Part shown: positions 32,711 through 44,532 of the stretch, piece by piece | Numbering within the stretch: position 1 is the first letter of the stretch | Layout: each line of letters starts with the position of its first letter | From: Durusdinium trenchii | Taxonomy: Eukaryota > Sar > Dinophyceae > Suessiales > Symbiodiniaceae | Length of the DNA stretch: 64,000 nt | Direction of reading: 5' to 3' | Assembly: GCA_963970005.1 (NCBI GenBank) | Contig: CAXAMN010025317.1 | Coordinates: forward strand, 519,368-583,367 | Notes under the pieces: generated by a model | What the model saw: the letters and a program-made list of their open reading frames with translations, nothing else | Told to the model about the DNA's origin: nothing | Databases searched by the model: none | Program-made: the position numbers and the translations under genes

Positions 32711-32722
32711 GCTCCGCTACCA
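32711..32722 (-). promoter_or_regulatory. tRNA primer binding site of element 1
   Basis: On the element strand TGGTAGCGGAGC lies one base inside the 5' LTR. It starts with TGG, complementary to a tRNA 3' CCA end, and resembles the initiator-Met half-site used by many copia elements (TGGTATCAGAGC). It would prime minus-strand DNA synthesis. Confidence 0.75.
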
Positions 32723-32723
32723 A

Positions 32724-32973
32724 TCTCGAAGTACTTGAACTCACGAAGTTCCAAGCAACCAAAGAAAAAGAACTCGAAGGCCGCGATGCGTCCTTTCTCA
32801 CGATGCCAGCGGGTGGCGAAGGTCGTCGCCGAACGTGACTCAAGGGCCCTTCGGCCGGATTTGAGAATTGAAATTCGATTGCGGTGTGACTCGAATGTCA
32901 TCTATCCGCTCTCATCATGAAATGCATTGAAAAATGGAAAACAAATCTCACATGTGCATTCGCAACATTGACA
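32724..32973 (-). repeat. 5' LTR of element 1
   Basis: Upstream LTR of the minus-strand element, identical by eye to 25111-25360. It should contain the element's promoter. I could not place a TATA box with confidence. Confidence 0.95.
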
Positions 32974-32978
32974 CATTA
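32974..32978. repeat. target site duplication CATTA (right)
   Basis: Partner of 25106-25110. Confidence 0.85.
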
Positions 32979-33005
32979 TATTATTTTGTTTATTTTTGTT
33001 TTTAT

Positions 33006-33645
33006 CATCTAGGTAGCGTGGGGGGTTATGAATGGGGGTTATGAATCAACAGTCGACATGATGTTTCTTGACTGGTGGGCCGTATTTTGTGATCAATGCC
33101 ACGCAGTTCCTAACTTCATTTACTATCTCCACAGGGGGCTGGTACGCCTTGAGGGAACTGAGCTGCGGCTGCGGGTGATTTGTCCCTTGAACAACACTAT
33201 TGAATCGCACAACAGATTTCTCGCCAGCAAACTATCCCAACTCTGCAATCCTGTTTCAGTTGTGTCATTTCTCACTTCACACAGAGAGGTTTCCACTTCG
33301 CTCCGTTCGCCCTGAAAACCTCACCAGATCTGCCTACCGGCCCAGCCGCCTACGGTCATCGTCGGTTGACCCGTCCGGGTGATCCAAGGAACCGACGGCC
33401 AGTGCACTTGGTCTTCAACTGGTATGCCCGGTATGACTTCTCGCAGGACCGCGCAGCATTGCTGGCCTCACAACGAGGCGCTTTATTAGGTTCGGGTCCA
33501 GGCCGAGGTGGCAGCTGGGACCAAGGTCCACCATCCCCAAACAGCTTGGCCTGTAGAATAACAGCCCTGCGCCCATCTATGAAGATATTGCACCATCTAG
33601 GTATCGGGGGATTATGAATCAGCTGGCAACATTATGTTTCTTTGG
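33006..33645. repeat. direct repeats of about 50 bp flanking a 530-bp segment
   Basis: TCATCTAGGTAGCG...GGGGTTATGAATCA and a following ACATGATGTTTCTT at 33006-33072 resemble 33594-33645 (CATCTAGGTATCGGGGGATT...). Identity is roughly 80 percent. The segment between contains one exon candidate (33285-33382). It could be a degraded element or a local duplication. Confidence 0.4.
33285..33382 (+). CDS. possible terminal exon, Arg/Ser-rich
   Basis: After the acceptor TTCACACAG the frame reads RFPLRSVRPENLTRSAYRPS, then RLRSSSVDPSG and a TGA at 33380. GC-rich compared with its surroundings. No domain. The other two frames are also open over part of it. Confidence 0.25.
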
Positions 33646-34046
33646 GCTACGTTCACAACTTGGATGTGTGCTCATGGAAGTACGGGGCGGGAAAAGCGCA
33701 TGTTCAATGTAATGAGGATGGAGGTAGATGATGAATGTGGTATTTAATCACTTGAAGCTTTGAATATTGAGATTCAATCAGATTCCCACGACGACAAGTT
33801 GTGGGGGGATGGGGTCCATTCTCATTTCCACTTTCACCGCTTTTGCAGTCGCTTTTGCGCATTGTCGTAGCCTGTGCATAGTTTTTGGCTTGCTTGCATA
33901 CATAGCAGTTTGCTTTAGGGGATTGAATGCCGGTTTTTGTGGGAAACTCGTGTTGCATCCTTTCTTCCGGCTTGCGTATTTGTTTCGTGCGCGTTCTTCC
34001 GGTCGTGTCGTCGTGTTCGGCGTTGCATCCACACTCGTGGTTCCAG

Positions 34047-36880
34047 ATGGTTCCGGGGATTTTGGAGGCCTGGTGATCCACGAGCTCTTCCATGGTCTGG
34101 GCTTTGGCTCCTCCGGCTGGCTCGACACCTTTGACCCCAATGGCAAGCGCCGCAGCGTGATCCAGCAACTCAAGGCGCGGCACCGCGTGCGACCGTCTTC
34201 TCGCTCGCGACCGCTGTTGCCTCGTTTTCTTTTTGGCCTCGCGCGGTGGGTGGTGAGGAGCCATGTCTTCGCACCACGCGGATCTCCGCGCCCGTTAGGA
34301 CACACCTGGAGCGGGAAATGGAGCGGTTTTGTTGGGAACCAGCTGGGTGCTGTGAAGTGCCGACTGAGAGTTCTTGGGATGGAATCAGTAATTAGGATTG
34401 TTGGTGCGTTTGCCTTCGACCGCGGGGGTGGGGAGTCAATAAGATTTGATAATTAATAGTAATGTGCTGTGTGTGTGTTATTGTGCTGCATGCGGATTCA
34501 GTCTAAGCGGCTAAATTCCTTTGCTCTCCTAGTGACTATTAGTGTACGGTAATAATTAGCATGCAGGTCCCCAGATAGATTGAAAAGATCTCCAAAATCC
34601 CACTTTTGAGCCAGTCTCATGTGCCTTTTGAGTCACTGAGAGCCTTTCGGCCTGTTCCCGTCGAGCAGATGAGTTTGCCCAGGTCACAGATGCAGATGGC
34701 TCCGAGGATGTGATTTATCACTTCGTCAAGGGCACACGTGAGCGCTGGCATGTTTGGGGGGCCCGAGGGCGAGGGTAGTTCGTGGTCGTTGGTGCGCAGC
34801 AACCGAGATGAGAAGTGCACAGGGACCCGTCTCAGACGGTGAAGAAGAAACGGAATGTAGCAACACGACCCATGGGACTGCCATATATGCCTACTTTGAC
34901 CACCAAAACCACCCAATGTAAGCATATATGGCAGTCCCATGGAGTGTTTGGGTATTGTAGTATTGCATGTGTACATGCTAAGAAGATCTGGACTGTCCAT
35001 GGGGCCCGTGTATGCAGGGTCCGCGTGCCCGCAGAAATCCGCTCGACTTGGGCCAGAGCAGTGCGAAAACGTGCTCCCGATCTGAGGTGCTGAAGGCGGT
35101 TTCTATGTTTTCAACCATCCCAGTGGGTCAACGCACCAGTTTAACCAGTTTTTTAGTAACGCACCGGTTTAACCCGTCCTTTGGACTTGCTTGGCATGTT
35201 TACACACTAGCAATGGCCGCACATGGCTCGCCGCATGGTTTGAATCGAAACATGAGCCGTGGAGTCTCCGATCCTGAGCCGCTTTCTTGCCGCGCGACAG
35301 GGACTTATGAGGCAGCCAAGCTATACTTCGGATGCGAGGATGAGGAGCGAGAGGTTACGGAGGGTACTCCCCACCAACTGGGACGGCCGGGCTTGGGCAT
35401 GCCACTGGCGGGTGGCACGTTTCCATGATCCCAGTAAATCAGTTTTCAAATGTTTTCATGAAGACACCTGACAGTGTGCGAGTGGGCAGTGCGCAGCTCT
35501 TTTTTTTTCGCGGCCCTTCTCGGTTCCTGGCGAGGCCCATGCGGTCTTTGCTATGGTTCGAGCCTGTTCCGTACTATTTATATACACTCTGCATTGAGGG
35601 AGATAGGAGTGTAAATATATGTTTTTAATATAGCCAGATTTCTCGCTCTCCAAAGCTACTTCTCCTGGCAGAAGAAGCATTTGGAAAAGATGGAAATCAA
35701 ACCCTTTGCCAAGTGGCTCACTTCAGACTGTTCAAGCTTGAGCATAGTTTTAAACATTCACAGGTCCACAAATGGATGCCATGACAGCCGTGACATCTTC
35801 ATTGGCCAGGTTCCTGCTCACAGACTTGGGAAAGTGAGAGGGTTGCTTTCAGTGGCCTCCGTAGATGCGATATATAGCACTTCATTCATCGACACACACA
35901 CATGCACATATACTCACATGCACGCACACAGGCACGTTGAGAGACCTCCTGGCTCCAGAACCGTCTCCTTTGGAACGAAGCGTTCGCAGAACCTCCATGC
36001 GCCAGGAGCTTTGGCAAGGTTTGCCCCTCATGAGTTGGCCTCCCCATGGTCGTGACTCTCATCACGAGACCCGAGTGATGCGCGACGACGTGATGTCCTA
36101 CGGAGATGGTCACGTGGCGGACGAGGGACGGTTCCGAATGCTTTGGGATAGCTGCATACTTACATTACATATATGTATGATACGAGTGTCTTTTATTTGT
36201 TTCAAGTGTTGTGACAACTTATATGAAGCATTGTAAATCTATCTATATATATATATACACACTTTTCTTGTATCCGTCATGATCACCGATCCCTGTTGTG
36301 CGGTCGACGTCTTTAGATTTAACAGCTTAGCATTGCGCCATGGTGATGACATTGGTCTTGTGAAACACACTTGTGGAATGCACATGGTGTGCCGCCAACT
36401 GGTTTAGCATTCACAGGCTTTCACACGCAAAAACTATTCCTCGAGAGAGAGAGAGAGACAGGGGGAGAGAACCAGAGACTTCTAGACATGAGACTCCTAT
36501 AGATCATACTGTAAATCAGTCTCCTATAGATCAGTCTGAGCACGTGTAGACAGTACTAGTATTTCATGAACTCTTGTTCGTGTACAGGTCCTTTGGTCGC
36601 CCAGTGGTCAACTCGCACCTGCCGATGGGTCGACCTGTCGACACCTCGACATCTCGACACCTGTTTCCAAGGCGATGCGGTTTCAAGTATCACCCTGGCT
36701 TCCTTCGAGGACCGGGTTTTTGGACCAAGGCAAGAGACCCCAAACAGTGTGTGTGAGGTCTAGAGGTGTAGACTGGGAAGAGCCTCTTCGAAGGGCGATC
36801 GACTGCATCCTGCCCCCCTTTTTTGGTCGGCCCAGGCGGTGGGACGCGGCTTCCGAGGTGAAGATGGTGACCTCGCAAAG
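34047..36880 (+). CDS. leishmanolysin-like zinc metalloprotease (peptidase M8), multi-exon
   Basis: Four separate islands carry M8 signatures in the right order. The first, from 34047, has GGLVIHELFHGLGFGSSGW, the HExxH zinc site with the following Gly. The second, 35301 to about 35363, has TYEAAKLYFGC, the conserved FGC block. The third, to 36108, has SHHETRVMRDDVMSYGD, matching the SHWE.R...E.M block that carries the third zinc ligand region; here the Trp is His and the Glu is Asp. The fourth, from 36672, has AVSSITLASFED, the conserved S.iTLA..eD block. The third exon ends at GATG|GTCACG and the fourth begins after CCAAG; they join in frame. A further exon at 34669-34737 (EFAQVTDADGSEDVIYHFVK, donor GTGAGC) may lie between the first two. 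These proteases are usually surface-bound or secreted. N-terminal and last exons are not resolved. Confidence 0.7.
34870..34942. repeat. foldback element, family C copy 1
   Basis: Left arm CCATGGGACTGCCATATATG (from 34870) pairs with the right arm at 34918-34942 at 24 of 25 positions around a 23-base centre (TTTGACCACCAAAACCACC...). It lies in an inferred intron of the M8 gene. Related copies are at 39635 and 48214. Confidence 0.7.
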
Positions 36881-36999
36881 CATGAAAAACACATGCACAA
36901 CAAATGGACGAGAAATGGACATAGATGTCACAAGATGTCACAGACATCCCCATGTCACATTGACCTTTCTGATTTGGTGAAGAGTGACAAACAACACTT

Positions 37000-39200
37000 C
37001 TTTTGCAGGACATGGGACACTACCTCGCTCGATACAGTCACTTGTCCCGCAAAGAGCCGCAGAGCAAATTTAAATTCCACAGCCGATGAACGCGTTCAGT
37101 ACAAACGGGTGAGAGATTTAAGTGCAAGATTGCAAGAGTCGATGGCGTATACATATATGGAGAGAGATCAGTTTAGACGGTCTGACTGCTTGAATGAAGA
37201 TCACACTTCAAAAATTATCATGCATGTTTCTCTCCCTCGTGCCCCGACGTCAGAGGGTAAATATGGACTGTCCGTCAAAGCCACTCCAAAACACGGAACC
37301 CGAAACTGGGGCCGTTTTGGGCCCCAGGCATTGGGTGTCAGACATGCTTTGAGGCAATGCCGACTGCATCAACTGGGGCCAGGGCCGCGGCTGTCCTTTC
37401 GTGAAGAGCAGATGTGAGCAGAGGCCTCTCCATATGATGGGGAACATTCTGGAATCGAAAAAACGTTACCATGCTCAATAATAAGTTGATCTTTTGATGA
37501 TGTATATATATATATACTAGCACTTGTGTTAAGTCGTCTGGTCTTGTAGAAAGTCGTCTGGATGCTGCGTTTCCATTGGGGTTAGATGCAACATGGCAAT
37601 ATAACTGGAAGAGCATTAGGTCAACAACATTGTTTGGATNNNNNNNNNNCAACATTGTTTGGATGCTGCGTTTCCATTGGGGTTAGATGCAAGATGTCAC
37701 CCTCATTGGAAGATAAGCTTTGGAGCGTCAGTTCAACACCATTAGGTACATGGGGCGTGAGTACATGGGGCGTGGGTACATGGTTGCATGGGACTCGCGC
37801 GGCACTCGCGACAGGGTCGAAAAGACTCGCGTGGCACTCGCGCCAGCCTCACCATGTTTCCTTTAGTGATCTTTTCCACATGAAGGTCATTAATGCACAG
37901 CTCTTGAAGAGCAAAGCAAGCAGGGCAGCATGCTGCATCTATGTTTAGGAGGTAATCTTCACCATAGTCCTAACCTTGCGTTCTGATTGGGGTTTGGTCA
38001 CCAAAACGCTGCAAACTTCGACATCAAACTAGTTCTTTCCTGCACAGGGGCAGTGAATTCTTGATGTATAGCAGTTTTGACAAACATGCTTCCGTAGAGC
38101 GTTTACATTGTGTTTTAACATAAACCGGGTGACTTTTCGCGAGCCGGGTGACTTTTGACTAATGCTGCGTTTCCATGCGGCCGGGTGACTTTCTGCAAAC
38201 CCGGGTGATGTATATAGTATATATATATATTACTATATATATATATAATATTGAGGTATGTTTTCTGTGTTTTTCCTATCCTGTTGTTTTCCAGGACCTC
38301 AGGACCGCATTTGAACACCTGTTCCTTGATGACAACGATGACAGGAAGATCTTTCTCATAGCACTTTGACCCCGGCTGAAAAAGCGCTGTTAGGGTCCAG
38401 AGGTGGGGGGAACAGTGTAGTGCATATCATATATGAGTAAACAAGTATATATTATCAGCACATTTATATTGTATACTATATATACATATAGCACACATAT
38501 ACTAAGATCTTTAGTCAATGAAACAGACATGGGGGTTGTGCCATTGTATTGAAATCAATGTAAAATTCAGCCTGGGCCGAAAGATCCCAAACGTTCAACA
38601 AAAGGGTAAGAATAGTGCTTGTTTGTTTGGTATGTGTGTGTAGCGGGGGCTTCAAAGGTTCCCCATGGTTTGCGTTTGAGATGGTGCACCCCTCATAGGC
38701 CGAGTGTGCAACTCATCAAGGGCTTGGCCTCCAACCAATGCAGCCGGACATGGGCAGAGGCCGTGTGTCCAGCAAAGCGGTCCGGAAGCGAAGCGAAATC
38801 TAGATGTCGAACGGAATGGATATCGAATGGGTCAATGGGTCGCTCACAGCCCAGGGTATCAGCAGCGGCTTGAGCGCAGTTTTGTTGGCGAGGCCCTTCC
38901 AAACATGGGCCCTTTGGCTTCGGGACTGATGCTTTTGTCGCATCATCCTTCCGCTCTTGTTTCGGGATGGGAGGCCAGGAGCAATGACTTGGCGCTACAA
39001 AAGTGCAGCAGCGGATGCACAGGCCTGACATGTCAAGATGATGCACCGTGCCACGTGCCACGTGATTGTGAGGTTCTGGGGGCCAGGGAAAGTGCCAGGG
39101 AAGGGTGATTGGTCTCATGACTCTGGCATCGTCATGTCCGCGAGAAAGGGAGAGAGAGAGAGAGAGATAGAGATAGAGAGAGACAGACAGATGACAGATC
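37000..39200. other. non-coding stretch with short repeats
   Basis: No exon is well supported. CCGGGTGAC occurs four times at about 38125, 38144, 38181 and 38201. TGCTGCGTTTCCAT recurs at 37563, 37664 and 38163. An exon-like island at about 38700-38850 is open on both strands and could not be resolved. Confidence 0.4.
37640..37649. other. assembly gap of 10 N with duplicated flanks
   Basis: Ten N at 37640-37649. The 15 bases before (CAACATTGTTTGGAT) recur directly after. GATGCTGCGTTTCCATTGGG with the following GTTAGATGCAA occurs both at about 37561 and 37663. The gap probably replaces a tandem duplication whose length is unknown. Confidence 0.95.
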
Positions 39201-39281
39201 GTGGAATGTAAAGGATCACGATCAAGGGTGCACATGCTGTCCACACCCACCGAAGGGATCTTCAAGCTGGTTCATATCAGT

Positions 39282-39506
39282 TCACTCAAATTGACCACCG
39301 AATTGGATCATGTCGCAAACTTCTCCATCCAAGCCATCAACAAAGGAACCTGTTTTGCTGTCGTGTGGCTTGTCGGGCACTTCCTTTGTCCGTTTCGCGT
39401 GGCTGTGAGCCGCCGAGCAGAACGACTTCACGGAAGACAGCACCAGAACGCCGAAAAAGAACGGAATGAAACCATTGATCAAACAATCAAAGGCAAAGAA
39501 GATCAT
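39282..39506 (-). CDS. small protein or first exon with N-terminal hydrophobic segment
   Basis: A 74-codon minus-strand frame with a true ATG at 39506. It begins MIFFAFDCLINGFIPFFFGV followed by LVLSSVKSFCSA, which looks like a signal peptide or membrane anchor, then a polar region (AKRTKEVPDKPHDSKTGSFV...) ending ...DMIQFGGQFE. Codon use is reasonable. It could be a complete small protein or the first exon of a longer one. No family recognised. Confidence 0.35.
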   Translation of the reverse strand: MIFFAFDCLINGFIPFFFGVLVLSSVKSFCSAAHSHAKRTKEVPDKPHDSKTGSFVDGLDGEVCDMIQFGGQFE

Positions 39507-39634
39507 CGCCGCAATAATTAGATGTGATAGAATAGAACTAATGATATAGAACTGAGCAGTTTTTACACTGAAAGCAACGGAGAGCTGCTGAGCCCAATAA
39601 GTTAACCAATATATAAGTAAACCAATATATTACC

Positions 39635-39709
39635 CAGTCATATGTGCCTACATCGATCCCCCAATCCACCCCAATGTATGCAAATATGTCATGTATGAAG
39701 TGTTTGGGT
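39635..39709. repeat. family C element, copy 2
   Basis: CATATGTGCCTACATCGATC...CACCCCAATGTATGCAAATATG...AAGTGTTTGGG, aligned with the elements at 34870 and 48214 but more diverged. Confidence 0.5.
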
Positions 39710-40421
39710 TATATACTGCAACAGTAGGTCTGGTCGCACCACAAACAGGAGCCTGAGCCAATGAAGTTAATTGGTCCAGTCCACCTGGATGCCAGAAAGA
39801 GAAGCCTGGATCAATGCAGCTATAGTTTGTCAGTGCTTTTAACCAGAGGACCATCCTTACAGTGGCACTTGGATCCAACCCGCGCAGGATCCAGCCGGAT
39901 TGAGGATGGAAAGGCTATGTGTGACGCTGAGTGCTTTACAGGCGTCAAGGGCATCGGATGTGCTCCACGGTCCTGTCGCGCTTTCCTGTCGCTGACCAGA
40001 TCATGCATGTCCTGTCGGTTGTTGTTCATGTTTCCTCCAACATGAGATGAGAGAGAGAGGGAAACATGCAACTGTTTAATTTTTGTTTGCTTTTGTGGTG
40101 GGAAATTCTACAATTAAATATGTCTCAGGCTTGAACTTGGCTCATGCACGTGCACACCGTAGATGAGGTTTTACATCAATTGAGGAGTTAAGGTAGGACG
40201 TTTGAGATCAACCTGCCGCTTTGGTTCTCCAGCACTTGCTTTCTGTCAGATGCTGCTTTGCACCAAAGCCAACCAACTTCACTACTCTGAGCTTTGCAAG
40301 TCGAAAGCTCATGAAAGCGGTACATGCACATAGCCCAAGATTCCATTCACTCTGGAAGAGAAAAAAATGCACAAAAACAATAGAGAAAAGACAGCGTCAC
40401 ACCGAACCGCGGCTTTTTCCC

Positions 40422-40653
40422 ATGATGCCGCGGAACCGATGCCGCGTTCTGCGCACGCTGCTCGCGCTCGCACTGTTTGGCGCACTGGGGCCTGTGGCCT
40501 TCAGCATGGCGGGTGCGCTCGGCACCCGGACGCGCGGGTCGCGCGCCGGGCGTCGCTTGGACCGGTGTGTGCGGCATTTTTGGCCTTTCGGGCAGGAGCA
40601 GGCGCGGTGGTTTCGCGATTGGAGCTGGGCGCGTTTGGAGCTGGGCGGAGATG
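40422..40653 (+). CDS. first exon with signal peptide, Arg-rich follow-on
   Basis: The frame starts at tandem ATGs (40422, 40425) and reads MMPRNRCRVLRTLLALALFG then ALGPVAFSMAGALG, a good signal sequence. An Arg/Gly-rich segment follows (TRTRGSRAGRRLDRC...). It reaches the donor GGAGATG|GTAACG at 40653/40654. Signal peptide plus basic region is the pattern of secretory or plastid-targeted dinoflagellate proteins. It may be exon 1 of the gene whose EF-hand and thioredoxin exons follow, but no phase check links them. Confidence 0.45.
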
Positions 40654-41624
40654 GTAACGCTTTTGAGGCAAGATTATTGAGAGAAATGACAATTAGCTGG
40701 GCGCACACACATTTTTTGCATAGACTTGGATGAAGCATTTGGATGCATTTGGTTCCTATAGCATGCGAATAGGAAACCGATTCCATATTTGGGCCAATCA
40801 GGGGAGTGACTTGAACAAGCCATGTGTGGGCTGCGACAGTGACTCTGAACCCTGGAGGTCCTGGAGGTCATAAGCAATCGCCGTCACAAGAATACACATT
40901 ACAAATCATAACACTACGCACTGTAAAGGGAATTGCTGAGGAAATTGGGTGGAGGAGCAACACGTCATTGCATACACATTGTCGAGTATGCAAACCACAG
41001 ATGTGATATATTTGACCATTTCCTTGTTGCCTTTGTTTATATGGATGGTGCCCTGTATTTCATCCACTTGCAGAAGACTGTAGAATGTCACAAGGTAGTT
41101 TTTGTGCATGTAATTTTGCTCTGGACATCGTAACCTTTGCCTTATTATGATGTATCACGGAAGTTGTGCATTTGGAGGTTATGATGGAAGTATATAAGGA
41201 GCAGATCAGATCTGATCATGCAGCCATGCAGGCACGCTCACAGAGTGTGAGCCTTGTAAAACACCGCAGCTTGTGAAGTTCTTAGAAGCCAGGACTCATT
41301 TTTGGAACTGAACAGATCATCACAGTTTGCCCTCGCGCCCGAACAATCCATTTTCTGTTTCGCTGTTTCTTTTGACGGCACAATCTTCGGAAGATTTGCA
41401 ATCTGCAACTCGTGTTTTCGAGGTGTCAACTCGTCAACGCCGTGAGTGCTTTGCATCAAAACACTTCACTTCTAAGTCGACCTTTAATGATTTTGGGACA
41501 TTTTGGGGTTGAAACAAAGCTGCACCAGGAGCACCCTTTTGGGAGCTCTTCCGTCGTGCTGGAGCACGACGGTGCTGTTTCAGGTGCCTCCTTCCCACCC
41601 ATCGTCCATTTTTCCCCTGACCAG

Positions 41625-44532
41625 TCGCGTGAGGTGAGCGAAAAGCTGAAGAGCCGCTTCGAGTCCTATGCGGAGGGCGAGGGCGCAGAGATGCGGCTGA
41701 AGCGGGAGAACCTGCGCAGCGTCCTGGAGCCTTGGGAAGAAGTGGCCCAAGCACCGAGCTAGCAGCGATGCACATGTTACTATAGTAGCTTCTTGCTACT
41801 AGTAGTGTTATTTTGTTTGTTTTGGAGGCGGGGTTGACACAGAAATAGGCTAATTTAATGGGAAATGGGATTTGGGAGGAGGACAGAGGAGAACGTCAGT
41901 GGCACAGGAGGGGACAATGATGGACAAAGAAAAGGTTCCACTTTGGCCGGGCCCCTTGTTTTGTACATGTTTCTTCTGCTGGTCAGTGGGTGTGTTTTTC
42001 TTCTGCCATCATAGCACATACAGCACGTTGGTGGACCGATTGAGGCCGATGCTTTCTTCCTAGATCTAGACATGCCAGGACCCACCATCTTCGAGGGGGT
42101 TGGATTGAATGGGATTGGGGAAGCCCTGCTGAAAATGTGGTTTGAGGTGAACGATTGTTTTCAATGTATATACTTGGGCCACTTGAGAAAAGGAAAAGAC
42201 TAGACTAGACATTGACTAAAATTTGTTGTCCATGGTGCAATGCACGGCAATGCATGCATTCAGTGGCGAAGGCATTACGGTGACAAGAGGGGACCATGTT
42301 CTGCTACTTAGGTGAACCAACCCATGCTACAGCACCCCATCACACTTTGGACGCTGGTAACACTGTGTGACGGGCACTGTGTGACACACCCTGGCCAGGA
42401 ATGCACGGAGAGTTTTTGTTTGTCGAAGCATTGGTTAGCTGAGAGCACCTTGGATCGGATCTATGAGCAGTATGCCACCAGCGATGGCATTGGCCTCAAG
42501 GAGTTCGGGCGTTTGGCGCATGAGCCATGGCCGGACCTAGGGTGGAAAACCACACATTGGCGCCGTCCTCATGAATCCTCCAAGTTTTCAGGTGGTTGGT
42601 CTTGGAAACGCCATTTTTTTGCAGGGCAGCTGTGAATGTTCACTCCAGAGGCACCATAGCACAACCCTTCATAAGTGTCAAGTGGCCTCACTCGAGCAAA
42701 CTGACTGATGCCGCTGACGTCGCGCACCGATGCGTTTTGCTTGGACTGTGATGCCCCTGATGCCCCTGATAAGTGCAACCATGCATCCCTGTACCGGGTG
42801 GGTCATTGGCCCACCTCCCCATGTTTCTGGCGTGCGAAGTGAAGAAGCTGCCGATTCGCCGCTGGGGTGTTGGCTTTGGCATTGAGCTGAGGATGGCTTC
42901 TTGTTAGAAGGCAAGATCGAAGAATATGAGAAGGCCTTCACTGGCGTAGATACCGAAGAGAAGGGAGTGATTTCCAAGGAAGCTTTAGGACCGCGGGGTG
43001 GATACGGCGGGGCTTGTTTGTGGTTTGCCATGTCCTGATTTGGAAAGAACTGCTTCTTAAGTGCAATGTAATATGTCAGGTGGGACTGTGACACACGATA
43101 GCAACCCAATCTGTAATTGCATTTGTTCTTGTTCTTGGCTTTGCTTGATCTCTGGGGGTGCACTGGAAGAGTGACAGATTTTGACATTCAGCGTGCAACA
43201 GGGTGCGGGCCAGGTCTACAATCATTGTGTTCGGGAGGGGACAATTTTGTAGCATTGGAAATTGGTGAATTTAACTCTGGAATAGGAGCTACAGTAGCTA
43301 CAGGCAAAGTTGCCAGACACAGGGCCGATCAATTGCAGAATATTGCAGAACGGACATGGATGCGGGTCACAGGTGGAGGCAACGTATAGACTGTATACTG
43401 TATAGATGTAACTATATTATAAAGTATAGTCTATTATATATATATGACTCGACCATTCAACTACTATCATTGTATAAATCTAATAATGTATACATCAAGG
43501 GGCTAGTTAAGGGGCTCCAAATCGGTGGATGGAGGTTTTTTGGAAGGTCCGATCTAATTGCTTTGTCAGGATATGGTTGGAGCCCTAGGGAGCACATCGC
43601 TGTCACACCATGCAAAACTATTCTTTAGATCCCACGTTTAGGGCTTGTCACCTTTCATTGCACAGTTGGCTGATGTTCTTTTTTCCATCTCAGCAATATA
43701 TGGTGAAATACTTTCTTAAGACGCTTTTGATCTCGGACATCCACCTCATGCGTTCACCGTGGCCACCGTCGCCACCGTCATTCCTCCATCCCTCCTCCTT
43801 TTCTCCCCGGCCATTGGCTTCGGCCGACGGCCCATCGTCTTCGCACCGAAGCGCCGTCCGCGGCAGGACGGCTCTTCGAGGGTCTGGGGAAGTCGCTGAG
43901 TAGCGAGGAGCTCACCCGACTCGTGGACGAGGAGACCGGCGCATGACTGCGGTCACACCGGGAGGACGGTGGGAGCATGAAAGTAGTGAGAATTTCCGAG
44001 CTGAACCCTAGGATCAGTAGTGTTTCTTTACTATCCACTTCAACAGAGAAGATCACCTATAAGTTCTCCAGATTTGTAGAGGACCCCGGACCCTGGGGGC
44101 CCTTGGCTAACTTCAATGGCAAGATGAGAGTCCCAAGTGGTCAATGTCCACAAACTAAGATTTCTAGCAACTATATACGTCTATATACTATATGGCGTAC
44201 TATGGCCACATATATTCACATATATATATATATATATCCGAACATATTTGCATTTACACATGAAAGCAGATGAACAGAATCTTATGTGATGCAGTACGCC
44301 AACTGGTTTGTTCCTTGGTTCACATGTTGGTTCACTTAAAATACGACAGTATGTATCATTCCATCAATCCTTCCATGCTTGGTATGGTTTCCCCACTTTC
44401 AGTTTAAGTCTTTTGTCCCTCAAAAAGGAGCACCCTTCGCTCGCGTCCTCTCGCCAGGCCGACGTGGACCATGACGGTATCGACTTCGCGGACTTCTTGG
44501 GCCTGGCGCGAACGCAGCTGGATCTCGCCGAG
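41625..44532 (+). CDS. EF-hand protein, several exons
   Basis: Exon from 41625 (after CTGACCAG) reads SREVSEKLKSRFESYAEGEG..., a helical EF-hand-type segment. Exon 42439-42524 reads LDRIYEQYATSDGIGLKEFG, a degenerate EF-hand whose loop lacks the first Asp. Exon 43867-43931 reads RLFEGLGKSLSSEELTRLVD plus E. Exon 44458-44532 begins ADVDHDGIDFADFLGLARTQ, a loop with Asp, Asp, Asp and Gly in canonical places and a hydrophobic at position 8. The last two join in phase 0 into a normal helix-loop-helix EF-hand if a GA splice donor (GAG|GAGACC) is used at 43931. Exon 44458 ends at GAG|GTCATC. Calcium binding is expected for the last hand. Whether this runs on into the thioredoxin exons is undecided. 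Confidence 0.55.

Larger units (their letters stand above)
25111..32973 (-). mobile_element. complete Ty1/copia-type LTR retrotransposon (element 1)
   Basis: A 7,863-bp element read on the minus strand. It has two 250-bp LTRs (25111-25360 and 32724-32973) in which I see no difference. A 5-bp target duplication CATTA lies at 25106-25110 and 32974-32978. A primer site sits next to the upstream LTR. Two ORFs in the order Gag, protease, methyltransferase-like, integrase, then reverse transcriptase and RNase H give the copia gene order (integrase before RT). It was inserted in a TA-rich microsatellite. Identical LTRs imply a recent insertion. The pol ORF is in a different frame from Gag-integrase, so this copy either uses frameshifting or is a young defective copy. 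I see no obvious purine tract before the 3' LTR. Confidence 0.95.

Noticed and set aside
39820..40071. Cys-rich plus-strand exon and opposing minus-strand exon
   Set aside because: Three frames are equally open and exon-like with acceptors nearby, so no single call can be supported.
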